Source: Coix lacryma-jobi var. lacryma-jobi (lineage: Eukaryota; Streptophyta; Magnoliopsida; Poales; Poaceae). From it: a DNA stretch of 64,000 nucleotides. Where the stretch lies: assembly GCA_009763385.1 (NCBI GenBank), contig CM019830.1:89852289-89916288 (forward strand), read 5' to 3'. The notes beneath the pieces were generated by a model, which was not told the DNA's origin, ran no database searches, and saw nothing but the letters and a program-made list of their open reading frames with translations. Below, one piece after another: positions 20,739 through 32,045 of this stretch. The first letter of the stretch is position 1. Every line of letters starts with the position of its first letter. The position numbers and the translations under genes were made by a program.

Positions 20739-23700
20739 ATGGCCGCCCAGACACAAGTGCTGCCAGCCGAAGACTGGAGCCCGTCGAAGGTGACGCAGAG
20801 CGAGATGGGCTCGTTGGTGGCCCAGGGGTTTCTGCCCCCAACCCGGAGGAGGGACCCGCGTGGTGGGTTATCCCGTCGGCGGAGCACCGGGAGCCGCACC
20901 AGCCGAGGGGTACGTGGTGAGCTTCACGCGCTACCACCGTATGGGGCTCGGCGTCCCGCCGAGCCGCTTCATGCGGGGGCTGGCCCACCACTTCGAGGTG
21001 GAGCTGCAGCACTTCTCCCCCAACTCCATCTCGCACCCGCCATATTCGCCGTGGTGTGCGAGGGTACCTGAAGATGGAGCCGCACTGGGAGATGTTCGTC
21101 CATCTCTTCTGGGGCGAGCTCTTCATCAAGGCCTTAAAGCCCAGCGGGAGGCGGCTCGTGCGCATGGGCTCCCTCGCCATCACTGCGAGGGCTGGACCTC
21201 GTCCGCCAATGTCCCCCGCGAATACCTGCGATACAAGCTTTCCACCAACCAGGCCGGGTGGGACGACCATTGGTTCTATCTGCGGAATGAAGGTGGTCTC
21301 TTTCCGTAGTACACCGGCAGGGTCCTCACTCAACGCCCGGAGAAGTGGACCTGGGGCGTCGCGGCGAACAAGCAACGCCACCTGGCCCCGCTGATGAAGA
21401 TGATGAAGATGCTAGTGGATGAGAGGAAGTTGACCGTGCAAGCGGTCATTTGGGCGTTCCACCAGCGAAGAGTTCTCCCGCTGGCGGACCGCCCCCTTCT
21501 TATGCACGAGATGGGGCCGGAGGCCCAGCTCGAGGCGCTTAATCGATCGAGGATGGCCGAGGAGAGGCTGTCCCGGAACGAGGGCGTCTCCTGGGTGTCA
21601 ATCACGATCCAGGGGTCGTTCATCCCTTAGTACACCGACCTGGTCGCCATGGCCCCCGACGAGGGGTGTCTCGACCTGGTAAGCCTCCCTCGAGCTAGGC
21701 TGTCCCGAGCCTCCTCCACCTTTCTCCTCCTTCAACCTTTTGCATTCTTCTTGTGGTTTGTCTCGTCACGCTTCTTCTTTTTTTCAGGGGCGTTTACTTG
21801 TCCTCGCGTCGAGGCCCCCGGTGAGGGAGGACGCCGCGGATACTCAGGTGAGGCGCCTCTCTACTCAGAAAGACAAGGAGAGCAAGGATGCCAGGAAGAA
21901 GAAAGAGAAAAACAAAACCTGCGTCGCTTGGCTCGGGAGCAGAGACTGGCGAAGGCTCGTCGCAACCGTCAGCCTGGAGACGGGTCCCCCCGAGCTGAGC
22001 TCCTCGAGCTCGGAGGAGGAGAGCGATGATGAGGAGGAGGGCGACGACGAGGGGATGGATGCGCGCTGAGGCGCGCGGGGTCGTCGATGACAGGGCTGAC
22101 CGCTCCTCTGTGCAGGAGGTATACTGGAGGTCCCCCGGCGAAGGGACCGCGCAGGACGCCGCGCGAAGGCGGCGCCGATCCCTGCCTCGTCGGAGGTCCG
22201 AGGTCCGTCGAGCTCTGCGCCGGACGTGCCCCTTCATGAGGAAGCCCCGAACCCAGAGCGCCTCCGCCACAGCACCAACGGAGGCCGCCCCCGCGTTAGC
22301 CCAGGCGGGAGGGTCTCAGAAGGCCGAGCCTCGAGGGGCAGTGACCTCTCGAAGGGGTCGGGCACCAGGTCCGACCGCCGCGAGCCATCGGGTCGGGGTC
22401 GAGCCCGCGGAGGAGCGGGCGTCAGGAGGAGGCGTCGACCCACACCATCACGAGCGTCGGGGAGGGAGCCCCCGGGCGTCTCGTGGCCAGGGCGTGAGCG
22501 TCCCCGGAGTCCATCGCCGCACCGCCGCCGGGACACAGAAGCGACGCGGGAGGGCGCGACCGCCAGCGCGAGCGCCGGAGCAAGTCCCGGAGCCCGCGCC
22601 GAGGCGGGCCCTGACGACAGCACGAGGGAGGCGGTCGCCCTCCCGCGATGTGGGTGGAAGGAGGGCAATCCCTCGAGGTCGAGCCACGGGAGGCGTCGGG
22701 AGCCCTCCCCCCATCCCAGCCCCGTGGAGAGGCCCAGGGCAGGGCTCGAGCCGTGGGGTGGGCTCGAGCCCCCGAGTGGGTCCAGCGATTCCGGGAAGAA
22801 CCCAGCCGCCGCTTTGGGTGAGCGATTTTCTTGGGTGTCGTCGGTAGTGGGCTTTACCTCTTTACTTTGATGATGCATGCCATCTCTGGTTTCTCAGGGG
22901 GAAGCGCTCCTACCAGGAGGTGGACCTCGCTGCGTCCAAGCGGGCCAAGACCTCGAGCCCCATCAGGCACAAGCACCTCGAGGTACGGCACCATCCTCCG
23001 CTAGGGAAGCCGCTTGGCTGGAGAAGGCTCGAGCCGCCATGGCTCGAGGTGCCAGATGATCGTCGCGAATTTTGGTGAGGCCGTCGCCATCGACCACAGG
23101 GATCGAGGCGTCCTTCCCGGTCTGATATCATTGTCACCTTATATTGCAGGGGCCTCAGCTCACGGCATCGAGCCGCCCTACCACGTCCACTGAGGCGGCT
23201 GCCCCCTCCCCCTCCTCCTCCTCCCTCGATGGCGCCAGTTGGGAGCGCCAACCTTCCCCCCACCACGATGGCTGTTCCGGGGGAAGCGCTTGGGGCGAGC
23301 GCGGCACCGCCGGTGTCTAGGGCCGAGGAGACCGCGCCCCTCGAGGTCTCGACCGACATGAGTCGGGCTACAGAGGAGGGAAAGGGGGGAGAGGCGTTGG
23401 CGAGAAGGAGCCGACGGTGGAGGACCTCCTGAACGAGCTGAGCGGGGTCTCGCCGCAGGCTCGACGATGGGTGGAGGCGCCCGAGGTGCCCGGCGGCGCT
23501 GATAAGACGCCGGAGGACCCGGCCAGGGAGAGCCGGGGCCCGTGCTGTCGAGCGGCGACCCGCAGTTGGGGCAGCTCGGGGCGGAGGAGGATTTGCCCGA
23601 CATTGAGCTTGACCGACCGGTATGGTCTTTCCCCGACGCCCGAGCCCACCCCTTGCCATGGTCCCCGTCGAGCAACCGCCAGCGGCGGGCCCCGCGCAAG

Positions 23701-24914
23701 GTGCGGTCCATCTTCCGGGAGGTGGTCGAGCTTATGGCAGAGGCGGAGCGGTCCTGCTCCGAGGAGGCAGGCCGATCCGCACAGGCGTCGGCTGCCCTCG
23801 CGAGGGCTGAGGCGGGCTTCAAGGCCTTCGCGCTGAGCTGACCGGAACGCCCAGATGGCGAGCCGGCTCAACGAGCGGAGGCGGAGGTCCGGCGGCTCGA
23901 GGTGAGGGTCGCTCGATCCAAGGAGGAGGCCGTCACCGCTCTTGAGGCGTCGAGGAAGGAGGCCGCGACGCCCGAAGCGAGGCCACTCCGCCCGGGCTGA
24001 AGCCGAGGCGGCGAAGCAGGGGCCGCTGACGCCCGGGCGAGGCCGCCACTGCCCGAACCGCAGCGGAGGCGGCGAAAAAGAGGCCGAGGACGCCGAGAGT
24101 GGTGTCGCACCGCCCGAGCTGCCCGAGGGGGCGGCGCGGCAGGAGGTGATCTGAAAGGATCTCCCTCGTGGAGGCGGGCAGGCTGATCGAGGAGCTTAGG
24201 TCCGAGAGGCTCCTCATGCTGGCCGAGAAGCGCAGGCTCGAGCAGCGCGCTGAGGGCCTTACCAGCGACCTCGCCGCACTGGGGCAGCATTGCGATGGTG
24301 AGGCTTACACCTTGTCCTTGTTCGGGTCTCGAAGTTTTTTGTTATGCCGCATTCTCACTCTTCCTCGTTCGTTGCGCAGGGGTCGAGAAGACGGTCGAGG
24401 AGCTCCACGGGACGAACCAGGCTCTCTTGGACCAACTCCAAGACGAGACGATGGTGGCGGAGCGGGCTCGCGCCTCCCTCGACCGACTCGGCCCCATGTG
24501 GGGTGCTCCTCAGGTGGCTGCGGCAGAAGGTGCGGTGGCCCGAGGCGACGCCTTGGTCGACGCCCTATGCTTCCTCGATGCAACCACGCGGGACCGTGTC
24601 CGGCAAGCTCTCTATCATGGCGTAAAGCAAACACTCGCGGTTGTCCGCTCCGCTTCCCTTCCCGGTCCACGTTGTCGCCAACGGCTTCATCGAGATCGAG
24701 GGGAAGGACGAGGAGTGGACAAACCGCCGTGTCGACAAAATTTTGGAGAAGATGGAGAGGTCGGGACGTCGCTCGCGAAGATCTTCGAGGAAGACGTGGC
24801 TGCCTCCTGACGCCAGCAGCAGTGTCCGAGGGCCCTCCTCCTTCTAGCTCGGGTGTCGAGGCTGAGCCCGCCGTGGAGGACCTCGGGGAGGAGTACCACA
24901 CCGATGAAGATTAG
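20739..24914 (+). pseudogene. Antisense spliced gene of the TAT element (Transposase_28 / PF04195-like)
   Basis: Five exons are supported by GT-AG junctions with pyrimidine tracts: 20,739-21,678; 21,788-22,817; 22,898-22,982; 23,150-24,297; 24,380-24,914. Exon 1 encodes SEMGSLVAQGFLPP, then FMRGLAHHFEVELQHFSPNS and GYLKMEPHWEMFVHLF, which I recognise as the putative gypsy type transposon domain carried antisense by TAT elements. Exon 2 begins with a Lys-rich, then acidic Ser/Glu/Asp stretch, followed by Arg/Ser/Pro-rich sequence. The last exons read as Ala/Glu/Arg coiled coil (VEKTVEELHGTNQALLDQLQ). Frame changes near 20,842, 20,910 and 21,035 break exon 1, and others are likely in exons 2 and 4. 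The function is unknown; the protein is not an enzyme by any motif I can see. Confidence 0.75.
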
Positions 24915-25462
24915 GGCCTGCGTGCCAAATTTGGGCGTCGAGGCCTTGTAAGAATTTTATGACATGGATGGAGGTCCGTCGAGACCCGTATGTATATGTG
25001 ACTTGTTTGCTTAAAGGATGTTTTTCTTCTCAAATGCATTCGACCACCTCTCTTTGTTGCAAGCTCGAGTTCTGCTAACTTATCTGTGTTCCTTGATACA
25101 TCGCAGCCCCTCGAGGGGAGGCGTAGGAGGGTACCGTCGCCCGGGGCATAGTGGACGTCTACTCGACGCCTCCTGACCTTTGGAGGCTCGAGGTATTTTG
25201 GGATTTAGAATCGCTAGTTCACTCGAGGCACGAGTCGAGACGAGGGTCGAATTTTTTGAAAAGAAAACACGCATTTTTTCCGGGTGGGAGTCTGGGGGGC
25301 GGTTACCCCCCTGTCAGCCCCCGAGGGAGGCTCGACCCTGAGCAAAGCAGGGTCGAGGCTACCTTAAGTTGCTAAGCAAAATGAAAGACAACGCACGAGT
25401 TTGCTCATTCATATTTAACATGTTTGTACAAAGCAACAAAATGAATGAGGCCTCGAGGCCTT
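24915..25462. other. Spacer between antisense gene and integrase
   Basis: Sequence between the convergent ends of the antisense gene (plus) and the pol region (minus). It has mixed AT-rich and CTCGAG-rich stretches and no coding signal. It must hold the 3' ends of both transcripts; no clear polyadenylation signal stands out. Confidence 0.5.
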
Positions 25463-26677
25463 TTAAGGGTAGAAGCGAAGTAGCTGAGATATGTTCCACG
25501 CGTTCGCCAGGATCCTGCCTTGATCGTCGTAAAGCTTGTACGTTCCTGGCTTGAGCACTCCAGCTACGGTGTATGGGCCCTCCCCAGGAGGGGTAAGCTT
25601 GTGGCGCCCTCGATTATCCTGCAGCCGTCGAAGCACGAGGTCCCCCACCGCCAGGTCCCTCTTGCGCACGTGCTTGTCGTGGTAGCGTCGAAGCGTTTGC
25701 TGGTAGCGTGCGGAGTTGATGAGCGCCACATCTCGGGCCTCCTCGAGCTGGTCCTTGGCGTTGGCAAGCCTATCGTCGTTGGTTTGCTCGTTGTAGGCTC
25801 GAAGTCGAGGGGAGCCGTACTCGAGGTCCGTAGGCAAGACTGCCTCGGCGCCGTAGGTTAAGAAAAACGGAGTGAACCCAGTGGCTCGACTCGGCGTAGT
25901 CCTGAGGCCCCACAGCACCGAGGGGAGCTCTGTGGCCCACCCCTTTCCGAAATTTTTGAGAGTCTTGAACAGCCTCGGCTTCAGCCCATGGAGTATCATG
26001 CCGTTGGCGCGCTCGACCTGCCCGTTGCATTGAGGGTATGCGACCGAGGCCCAGGTCACGCGAATGTTGTTGTCATCGCAAAAGTTGGTGAACTTTTTGC
26101 CCGTGAATTGGGTGCCATTGTCGGTGATGATGACGTTAGGCACCCCAAACCGGTACATGATGTTGGCGATGAATTCGACAGCCTTCTCGGAGGTGGGGTC
26201 GCCTATCGGCTTGGCCTCGATCCACTTGGTGAACTTGTCGATGGCCACGAGCATGTGTGAGTGCCCTCCACTTGTCTTTTTGAGGGGACCTACAAGGTCG
26301 AGCAACCAAACGGCGAATGGCCAAGTAATTGGGATCATCTGCAGGGCATGTGCGGGTTGGTGCGTCTGCTTGGCGTAGAATTGACACCCATGGCATGCCC
26401 GGACCAAGCGCTTGGCGTCTCCAATGGCGGTCGGCCAATAGAAGCCTTGACGGAAGGCATTCCCAACCAGGGTCCTTGGCGCTGCGTGGTGGCCGCAAGC
26501 CCCCGAGTGCATGTCGTCGAGGAGCTTGCGTCCTTCTTCGAGTGGGATGCAGCGCTGAAGGATCCCGGTCGGACTTCGTCGGTACAGTTCCCGCTCATCG
26601 TCGTAGATGACGTAGGTCTTGGCCCTTCGAGCGACGCGTCGGGCCTCCGTCTTGTCTTCCAGTAGCACGCCTTGCAT
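25463..26677 (-). CDS. Integrase domain of the TAT element pol
   Basis: An open stretch of 404 codons encodes the C-terminal part of pol, so the initial Met is not a true start. It has the HHCC zinc domain (HSGACGHH ... CHGCQFYAKQ), then the catalytic core with DLVGPLKK, TDNGTQFTGKKF and NGQVERAN giving D, D and E. After the core comes a conserved block (LWGLRTTPSRATGFTPFFLTYG) and a C-terminal DNA-binding part ending GTYKLYDDQG ... WNISQLLRFYP, typical of TAT integrases without a chromodomain. Integrase inserts the double-stranded cDNA into chromosomal DNA and makes 5-bp TSDs, as seen here. The frame is uninterrupted. Confidence 0.93.
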   Translation of the reverse strand: MQGVLLEDKTEARRVARRAKTYVIYDDERELYRRSPTGILQRCIPLEEGRKLLDDMHSGACGHHAAPRTLVGNAFRQGFYWPTAIGDAKRLVRACHGCQFYAKQTHQPAHALQMIPITWPFAVWLLDLVGPLKKTSGGHSHMLVAIDKFTKWIEAKPIGDPTSEKAVEFIANIMYRFGVPNVIITDNGTQFTGKKFTNFCDDNNIRVTWASVAYPQCNGQVERANGMILHGLKPRLFKTLKNFGKGWATELPSVLWGLRTTPSRATGFTPFFLTYGAEAVLPTDLEYGSPRLRAYNEQTNDDRLANAKDQLEEARDVALINSARYQQTLRRYHDKHVRKRDLAVGDLVLRRLQDNRGRHKLTPPGEGPYTVAGVLKPGTYKLYDDQGRILANAWNISQLLRFYP

Positions 26678-26974
26678 CAGGTAGTCCAGGTAGGTCGTGC
26701 GCCAGTCGAGGGGTCATGGTGAAGAAGAGGCGGGTGCGTCGATCTGCATTGCCTCATCGGGTGTCGAGGCATCGTCCTCGAGGCGCGGTGTCAAAGGTCG
26801 AGCCCCCGTGTCTGGCTCGAGGGGTGGCGTCGAAGGGCCAGCCCCCGGACCGATTTTGACGGACGGCTCGAAAACGTCCCTCGAGAAGACGTCTGGTGGA
26901 ACCGTGCCGCGCGTGGACGCCAATTTTGCCAGCTCGTCTGCGGCCTCGTTGTGCTTTCGAGCAATGTGGTTGAG

Positions 26975-27421
26975 CTAGAGGCCGTAGAGCTTGTCTTCTA
27001 GCTTGCGCACCTCCCCGCAGTACGCTTCCATCTTGGGATCGATGCAGCTTGAAGCCTTCATAACCTGGTTGATGACGAGCTGCGAGTCTCCTCGGGCGTC
27101 GAGGCGTCGGACCCCGAGCTCGAGGGCGATGCGCAGTCCATTGACGAGGGCCTCGTACTCGGCGACGTTGTTGGAGGCGGGGAAGTGCAAGCGCAGCAGG
27201 TAGCGCATGTGGACTTCGAGGGGTGAGATGAAGAGCAGGCCTGCGCCTGCCCCCGTCTTCATGAGAGATCCGTCGAAGTACATGGTCCAGAGCTCGGCTT
27301 GAATCTGCGCCGGCGGGAGCTGAGTGTCGGTCCATTCAGCAACGAAGTCCGCCAACACTTGCGACTTGATGGCTTTCGCGGAGCATAGGTGATGGTTTCC
27401 CCCATCAGCTCGGTAGACCAC
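26975..27421 (-). CDS. Second (archaeal-type) RNase H domain of the TAT pol
   Basis: The open frame encodes MYFDGSLMKTGAGAGLLFIS, then NNVAEYEALVNGLRIALELG and ARGDSQLVINQV, giving the D, E and D residues of RNase H type I in the archaeal-like subgroup. TAT elements carry this second RNase H between the ordinary RNase H and integrase. It degrades the RNA strand of the RNA-DNA hybrid. It is separated from integrase by a Pro/Asp-rich linker that shows a stop and frame disturbance near 26,700-26,975. Confidence 0.88.
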   Translation of the reverse strand: MVYRADGGNHHLCSAKAIKSQVLADFVAEWTDTQLPPAQIQAELWTMYFDGSLMKTGAGAGLLFISPLEVHMRYLLRLHFPASNNVAEYEALVNGLRIALELGVRRLDARGDSQLVINQVMKASSCIDPKMEAYCGEVRKLEDKLYGL

Positions 27422-28707
27422 TTGGCGATGCGCCCCGGGCCTCTCGGTGGTTGATGATTTCGCCGAGGGGAAAGGATGACACCACCGTTACGGGATGAGC
27501 GGGAAGTAGTGCTAGAGCTTGCGCCTCGTAATGACGATGCCGTAGAGCAGCTTCTGGATGTGCGGGTACCGAACTTGGCCTCGGAGAGCACCTCACTGGT
27601 GAGTACACCGGTCGCTGGACCGGCAATGCATGACCCTCCTCGTGCCTCTCGATGACTACGACGCGCTGACCACCTCCTGAGTGGTTGCGGCCACATAGAG
27701 GAGGAGAGGCTCGGGGGAATCGCCACCTTCGGCTGCTCGCGGGGGCACGAGAATTGGCGCGGAAGTTAGCAACCCCTTCAACTTGGTTAAGGCCTCCTCG
27801 GCTTCGACAGTCCACGCAAAGTGTTCCGTCTTCTTCAGCAGGCGGTAGAGAGGTAGTGCCTTTTCCCCTAGCCTCGAGATGAATCTGCTGAGAGCGGCTA
27901 GGCAGCCTGTCACTTTCTGCACACCCTTGAGGTCTCGAATTGGGCCCATCCTCGTGACTGCTGAGATTTTTCGGGGTTGGCCTCGATCCCCCGTTGTGAG
28001 ACAATGTAGCTAGTAGCATGCCCCGAGGCACACCAAAGACACATTTCTCGGGGTTGAGCTTCACATTCTTGGCTCGGAGGCACTCGAACGTGGTCTCGAG
28101 ATCGCTGATGAGGTTCCCGACTTTCTTGGTTTTAACCACGATGTCATCGACGTAGGCCTCGACGGTTTTGCCTATGTGCTCGCCAAAGATATGCTGCATA
28201 CATCGTTGGTACGTTGCCCCGGCGTTTCGAAGGCCGAAGGGCATTGTAACGTAGCAATACATACTAAAAGGCGTAACAAAAGAGGTGCGAGCTCGTCGGA
28301 TTCTTTCATCCTAATTTGGTGGTAGCCGGAATATGCATCGAGAAATGAAAGTACTCACACCCCGCAGTGGAATCGACAATCTGATCAATTCTAGATAAAG
28401 GAAATGGAACTTTTGGACATGCTTTATTCAGACCAGTGTAGTCTACACACATCCACATTTTTCCATTCTTTTTCCTAACTAATATAGGGTTAGCAAGCCA
28501 CTCTGGGTAAAATACCTCCTTGATGAACCCGGCCGCCAAAAGCTTGTGCACCTCCTCGCCGATGATCCTGCGCTTCTCCTCGTCGAAGCGGTTTAGGCGT
28601 TGCTTCACTGGTCTGGACCCGGCCGGATTTCCAAGGCGTGCTCGGCGACTTCCCTCGGTATGCCCGGCATGTCCGAGGGGCCCCACGCAAAACAAGTCGA
28701 CGAGCAC
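27422..28707 (-). pseudogene. Reverse transcriptase and first RNase H of the TAT pol, frame-broken
   Basis: From 28,707 downwards the minus strand encodes RLNRFDEEKRRIIGEEVHKL, FIKEVFYPEWLANP, RMCVDY-like MWMCVDYTGLNKACP and PFPLSRIDQIVDSTAG. A frame change near 28,330-28,300 leads to MPFGLRNAGATYQRCMQ and AYVDDIVVKTK, the catalytic YVDD box. A further change near 28,020 leads to GPIRDLKGVQKVTGCLAALS and the connection and first RNase H region (FAWTVEAEEAL, LLLYVAAT). The next part (27,660-27,440) is again out of frame. Expected domain order is kept with at least three shifts, so full pol would not be made from this sequence. Confidence 0.88.
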
Positions 28708-29300
28708 TGCTTCCTATTTAGGCTCGAGGCTGGCACTGACGGCCAGCGTCTTGCCATTGGTCGAGGTCGGGTCGACGGGTATCCAATTGTGTGCTCCGCC
28801 GGCTCGAAGGTGCCAGCGTGGCGCTTCGCTTCAGGGGCCTCCTCGGTGGCCAGGGCGGCTAGGGCCTCGAGCGAGTCGAGCTGGACGTTTGCCTCCCCAC
28901 GCTCGACGCACTCCACGTCGCAGTGGTACGCGTGCTCGTAGGATGTGTCAACAGTGATGACCCCTTTTGGCCCTGGCATTTTGAGCTTCAAGTACGTGTA
29001 GTTGGGAACCGCCATGAACTTGGCGTAGCCTGGCCGGCCGATGATGGCATGGTAGGTCCCCTGGAATCCAACCACCTCGAAGGTGAGCGTCTCCTAGTGG
29101 AAGTTAGCCGACGTGCCAAAGCAAACCGGCAGGTCGATGCGCCCGAGGGGGTGGGCCTTCTTCCCTGGCACGACTCCGTGGAATCCCCCGACGCTGGGTC
29201 GGAGCTGACCCTCTGAAATCCCCAGGAGGTCGAGGGTCTCGAGGTATATGATGTTGAGGCTCGAGCCCCCATCCATCAACACCTTGGAGAACCGTACGTC
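28708..29300 (-). pseudogene. Protease of the TAT element
   Basis: The minus strand encodes MLMDGGSSLNIIYLETLDLL, where DGGSS is the retropepsin active site in the TAT form, then GRIDLPVCFG. After a stop or frame change near 29,095 it continues GFQGTYHAIIGRPGYAKFMAVP, with the flap-side IIGRP motif, and YTYLKLKMPGPKG. The domain links gag and reverse transcriptase in the normal order. The break between the active site and the rest inactivates it as written. Confidence 0.82.
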
Positions 29301-31873
29301 GACGATGATGGGGTCGACGACGAGGGGTACGCCCCCGGGTTTATGACACGGTTCGGATGGTCGTCACGGTCGAACGTGATCGGCGCATCAGACCAGTCAA
29401 GATACCGGGGCGTCGTGGCCGAGCGTAAAGATCTCCCGACGCACCTTCTTTCTTTCTCGAGCTGAGAGCCCGACGGTCGGCCCCCGTAGATCATGTAGCA
29501 GTCGCGCATCGGGGGGAAGTTGCCGTCCGCGTCCCCACCGCCGCGCCAATGTTGTCCTTGCCCTTAGGCGCGTCTTCTCTCTTATCGCCGAGCTTGGAGT
29601 AGTAGCCTTTCTAGTAGTCGGCAGTCTTTTAACTTGTGATTTACGGGGCCCTTGTGATAAGTGCAGGGTCCTCGAGCATCTGGTCGAAAACAGCCCCGTC
29701 AGGGGGGCCTCGGGGCTTCTTAGGCTCGAGGGCGCCTGCGAGCACTTCTTCGTCGTCGTCGTCATTGGCGTCGCGCTTCGCCTTATGGCCTTTGTGTTTG
29801 TTCTTCTTCCTTTTGTTGCTGTTATTGTCGTCGTTCTTGGCGTCGTTGCCTTTGCTCGAGACCTCCGGCGCGGCCACCGCCTTACCTTTGTCCGTGGAAC
29901 GGCCAAAGAAGGCCCCACTGCCTCGTCGCCTGAGGCAAAGCTGGTGACATGATCCATCAGGTCCTCGACCGTCCTGGGACGGTAGCGTCCTAGCTCATAA
30001 ACTAGCTCTTGGCATGTCGTGCCCGCGAGGAAAGCTGAGATGACGTCCTCATCAGGCACGTGGGGGAGCTCGAGGCGCTGCTTCGAGAACCGTCGAGCAA
30101 AGTCGCAGAGGGGCTCGTCCGCCGCCTGCCTGCAACGCCGTAGGTCCCAGGGGTTGCCTGGGCGCACGCAAGTCCTCTTGAAATTCCCGTCGAAGACCCT
30201 GACTAGGTCAGCCCAGTCGTCGATCCGATCCGGCGGGAGCCCCTCGAGCCACCGGCGGGTGGTGTCCGAGAGGTAAAGTGGGAGTTGGCGTATGATCACA
30301 CGGTCGTCGCTCTTCGCTCCGCCCAGTTGGCAGCCTAGGCGGAAGTCCGAGAGCCAGAGCTTGGGCTCGACCTCCCCGTCATACTTCACGATGTTGGTCG
30401 GCGGTCGGAAGCGGTCGGGGAGGGTTGAGCTGCGGATGGCCCGGCTGAAGACTCTAGGGCCCGGGGCTCGAGGACTTGCCGGTCCTCGTCACTGTCGTAG
30501 CGCCCCCCTCGATGGGCGCTATAGCCACGCTCTTGGCGCCCTTGTCCTTGCGCCGTCGGTTGATGTCGTTACGGGCGTCATTGGGGTCTCGAGGTGGCCG
30601 GTTGTCGATGATCCGTTCGCGGACTGGCCTAGCTCGAGAGGCGTCAGGCTAGTGGACGGATGCCTCGCGCTCGTTGCGGGGCGCGTCCGCCGGCTTCACC
30701 GAGGCTGCTCCGCGCTGGCGTGACGCCGAGCTCTCGGCCTGCTGCACAGCGACTGTCTCGAGAAGGTTCTTCATTTCCCCAAGCATGCGCCTGGCGTCAG
30801 GGTTGGAGACGGCGGGTAGATCACGGAGCATCATCGCCACGCCACCACGTTCTGCCCGGCTCGCGGGAAGCATACCTCGGGCGTGTTGGTGCCCCGTCCT
30901 CGAGGATCCGCCGGTGGACCTCTCGAGCCCGACCTCGAGCTCGGCTCCTCGGGGCTGGGGTGGTTCCTGCATCAGAGTTTGCCGGAGCTGCAGTAGGTGT
31001 CGTCGCTTCCTCGGCTTTGGTGATTGCCTCCTGCACCTGCGCGAGTTGCGCCGCCCGGCCGTCGTCGTGCTGAGGCGGTGCAGCCGGTGCTGGAGGTTCG
31101 CTCCTCCCCTGAACACGTGATCCGCCTGCCGCGGCCACGTCGCTGGGGCCCTCTAGATCGAGCGTCGGCCTGTCGTCGTCGCCCTCGTCCTCGGTATCGC
31201 ATACGACCCCCTCGAGTTGGAAGCACTCCCTGGTGGGATCCCAGAGGTCGGGGTCGTGGTAGTCGTATTCGTCGGAGTCGGAGCTGGTGATGCCGCGCCG
31301 CCTTGGCTCGTGCCGGGGCTGCAGCTCGCGGTACCACTCCCCGAAGGTGGTTTGACGAGGTGGCCCGACGGCTCGTGAGAGGCCGCGGTCGACGCGCGCA
31401 GGGTGGACAATCTCCAGGTTGGCCATGGCCTGCAGCAGCACGCCCGGGTGTTCCTCCCGCTCCGCGGCTGTCGGCCCCGACTGCGCTCGTTGAGCTGGCG
31501 GCGTAGGCTGCCGCGGAGCTGTCGAGGCCGAACAGGAACTGCCGGCGTCGAGCGTGGCACACCCCGTGCGGGAGGAGGGGGTGGCGTCGATGGTGCACGG
31601 CTCGGAGGCCTCTGGCCTGGCTCCTGGTCCGTGCGCATGATGAACGCGAAGTCGCTGGGTGGCGCGGGCGCGCCCGGGAAGTCTCCGGCCGCGCGCCGGG
31701 CAGGCTCCTCCTTGGGAACTCCGCACCGGCCGCGGGGAAGTGGGTGCATGCCGCCGGCGCCGCCTGGGTCTGGCGACGACGGTGACGACGGCGCCGCTCA
31801 CGAGGTGGCGACGCGTGGTGGTGTGGGCGACGTGCCATGCTCCTCGCACGGGGTTGCGTGACACGCCCTCCAC
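29301..31873 (-). pseudogene. Gag of the TAT element, frame-broken
   Basis: The N-terminal part (31,640-30,900) is rich in Pro, Arg and Ala and shifts frame more than once. The recognisable capsid region is VKYDGEVEPKLWLSDFRLGC with GAKSDDRVIIRQLPLYL and RVFDGNFKRTCVRPGNPWDL at about 30,400-30,150, the retrotrans_gag fold. It is followed by CDFARRFSKQRLELPHVPDE. A Lys/Asn-rich, then Asp-rich stretch lies at 29,880-29,700. A CX2H-type element after it (YHKGPVNHKLKDC, near 29,640) is the nucleocapsid knuckle region, and MRDCYMIYGG (near 29,500) leads to protease. No single start can be chosen with confidence. Confidence 0.78.
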
Positions 31874-32025
31874 TCGGGCCCTCCGTGGAGAGCAAGGTCA
31901 GCTCGTTGCCGTTGTCGGTGGCCAGGAACTCGAGGCTCCCGAACCAGATGACGGCACCGGTAGAGAACGAAGGAGTCGAAGCAGCCATCCAGGAAACAGC
32001 GAGAAACCGACTCGACACGCGAAGG

Positions 32026-32045
32026 CCCCTACCTGGCGCGCCAAC
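32026..32045 (-). promoter_or_regulatory. Primer binding site of the TAT element
   Basis: The minus strand reads TTGGCGCGCCAGGTAGGGG directly after the 5' LTR end at 32,046. This is the usual primer binding site in grass TAT elements and fixes the minus orientation. Confidence 0.85.

Noticed and set aside
22026..22878. Three overlapping frames of more than 200 codons in exon 2 of the antisense TAT gene
   Set aside because: GC-rich sequence leaves all frames open. Only the frame continuous with the recognised exon structure is considered, and which one that is remains uncertain here because of likely shifts.
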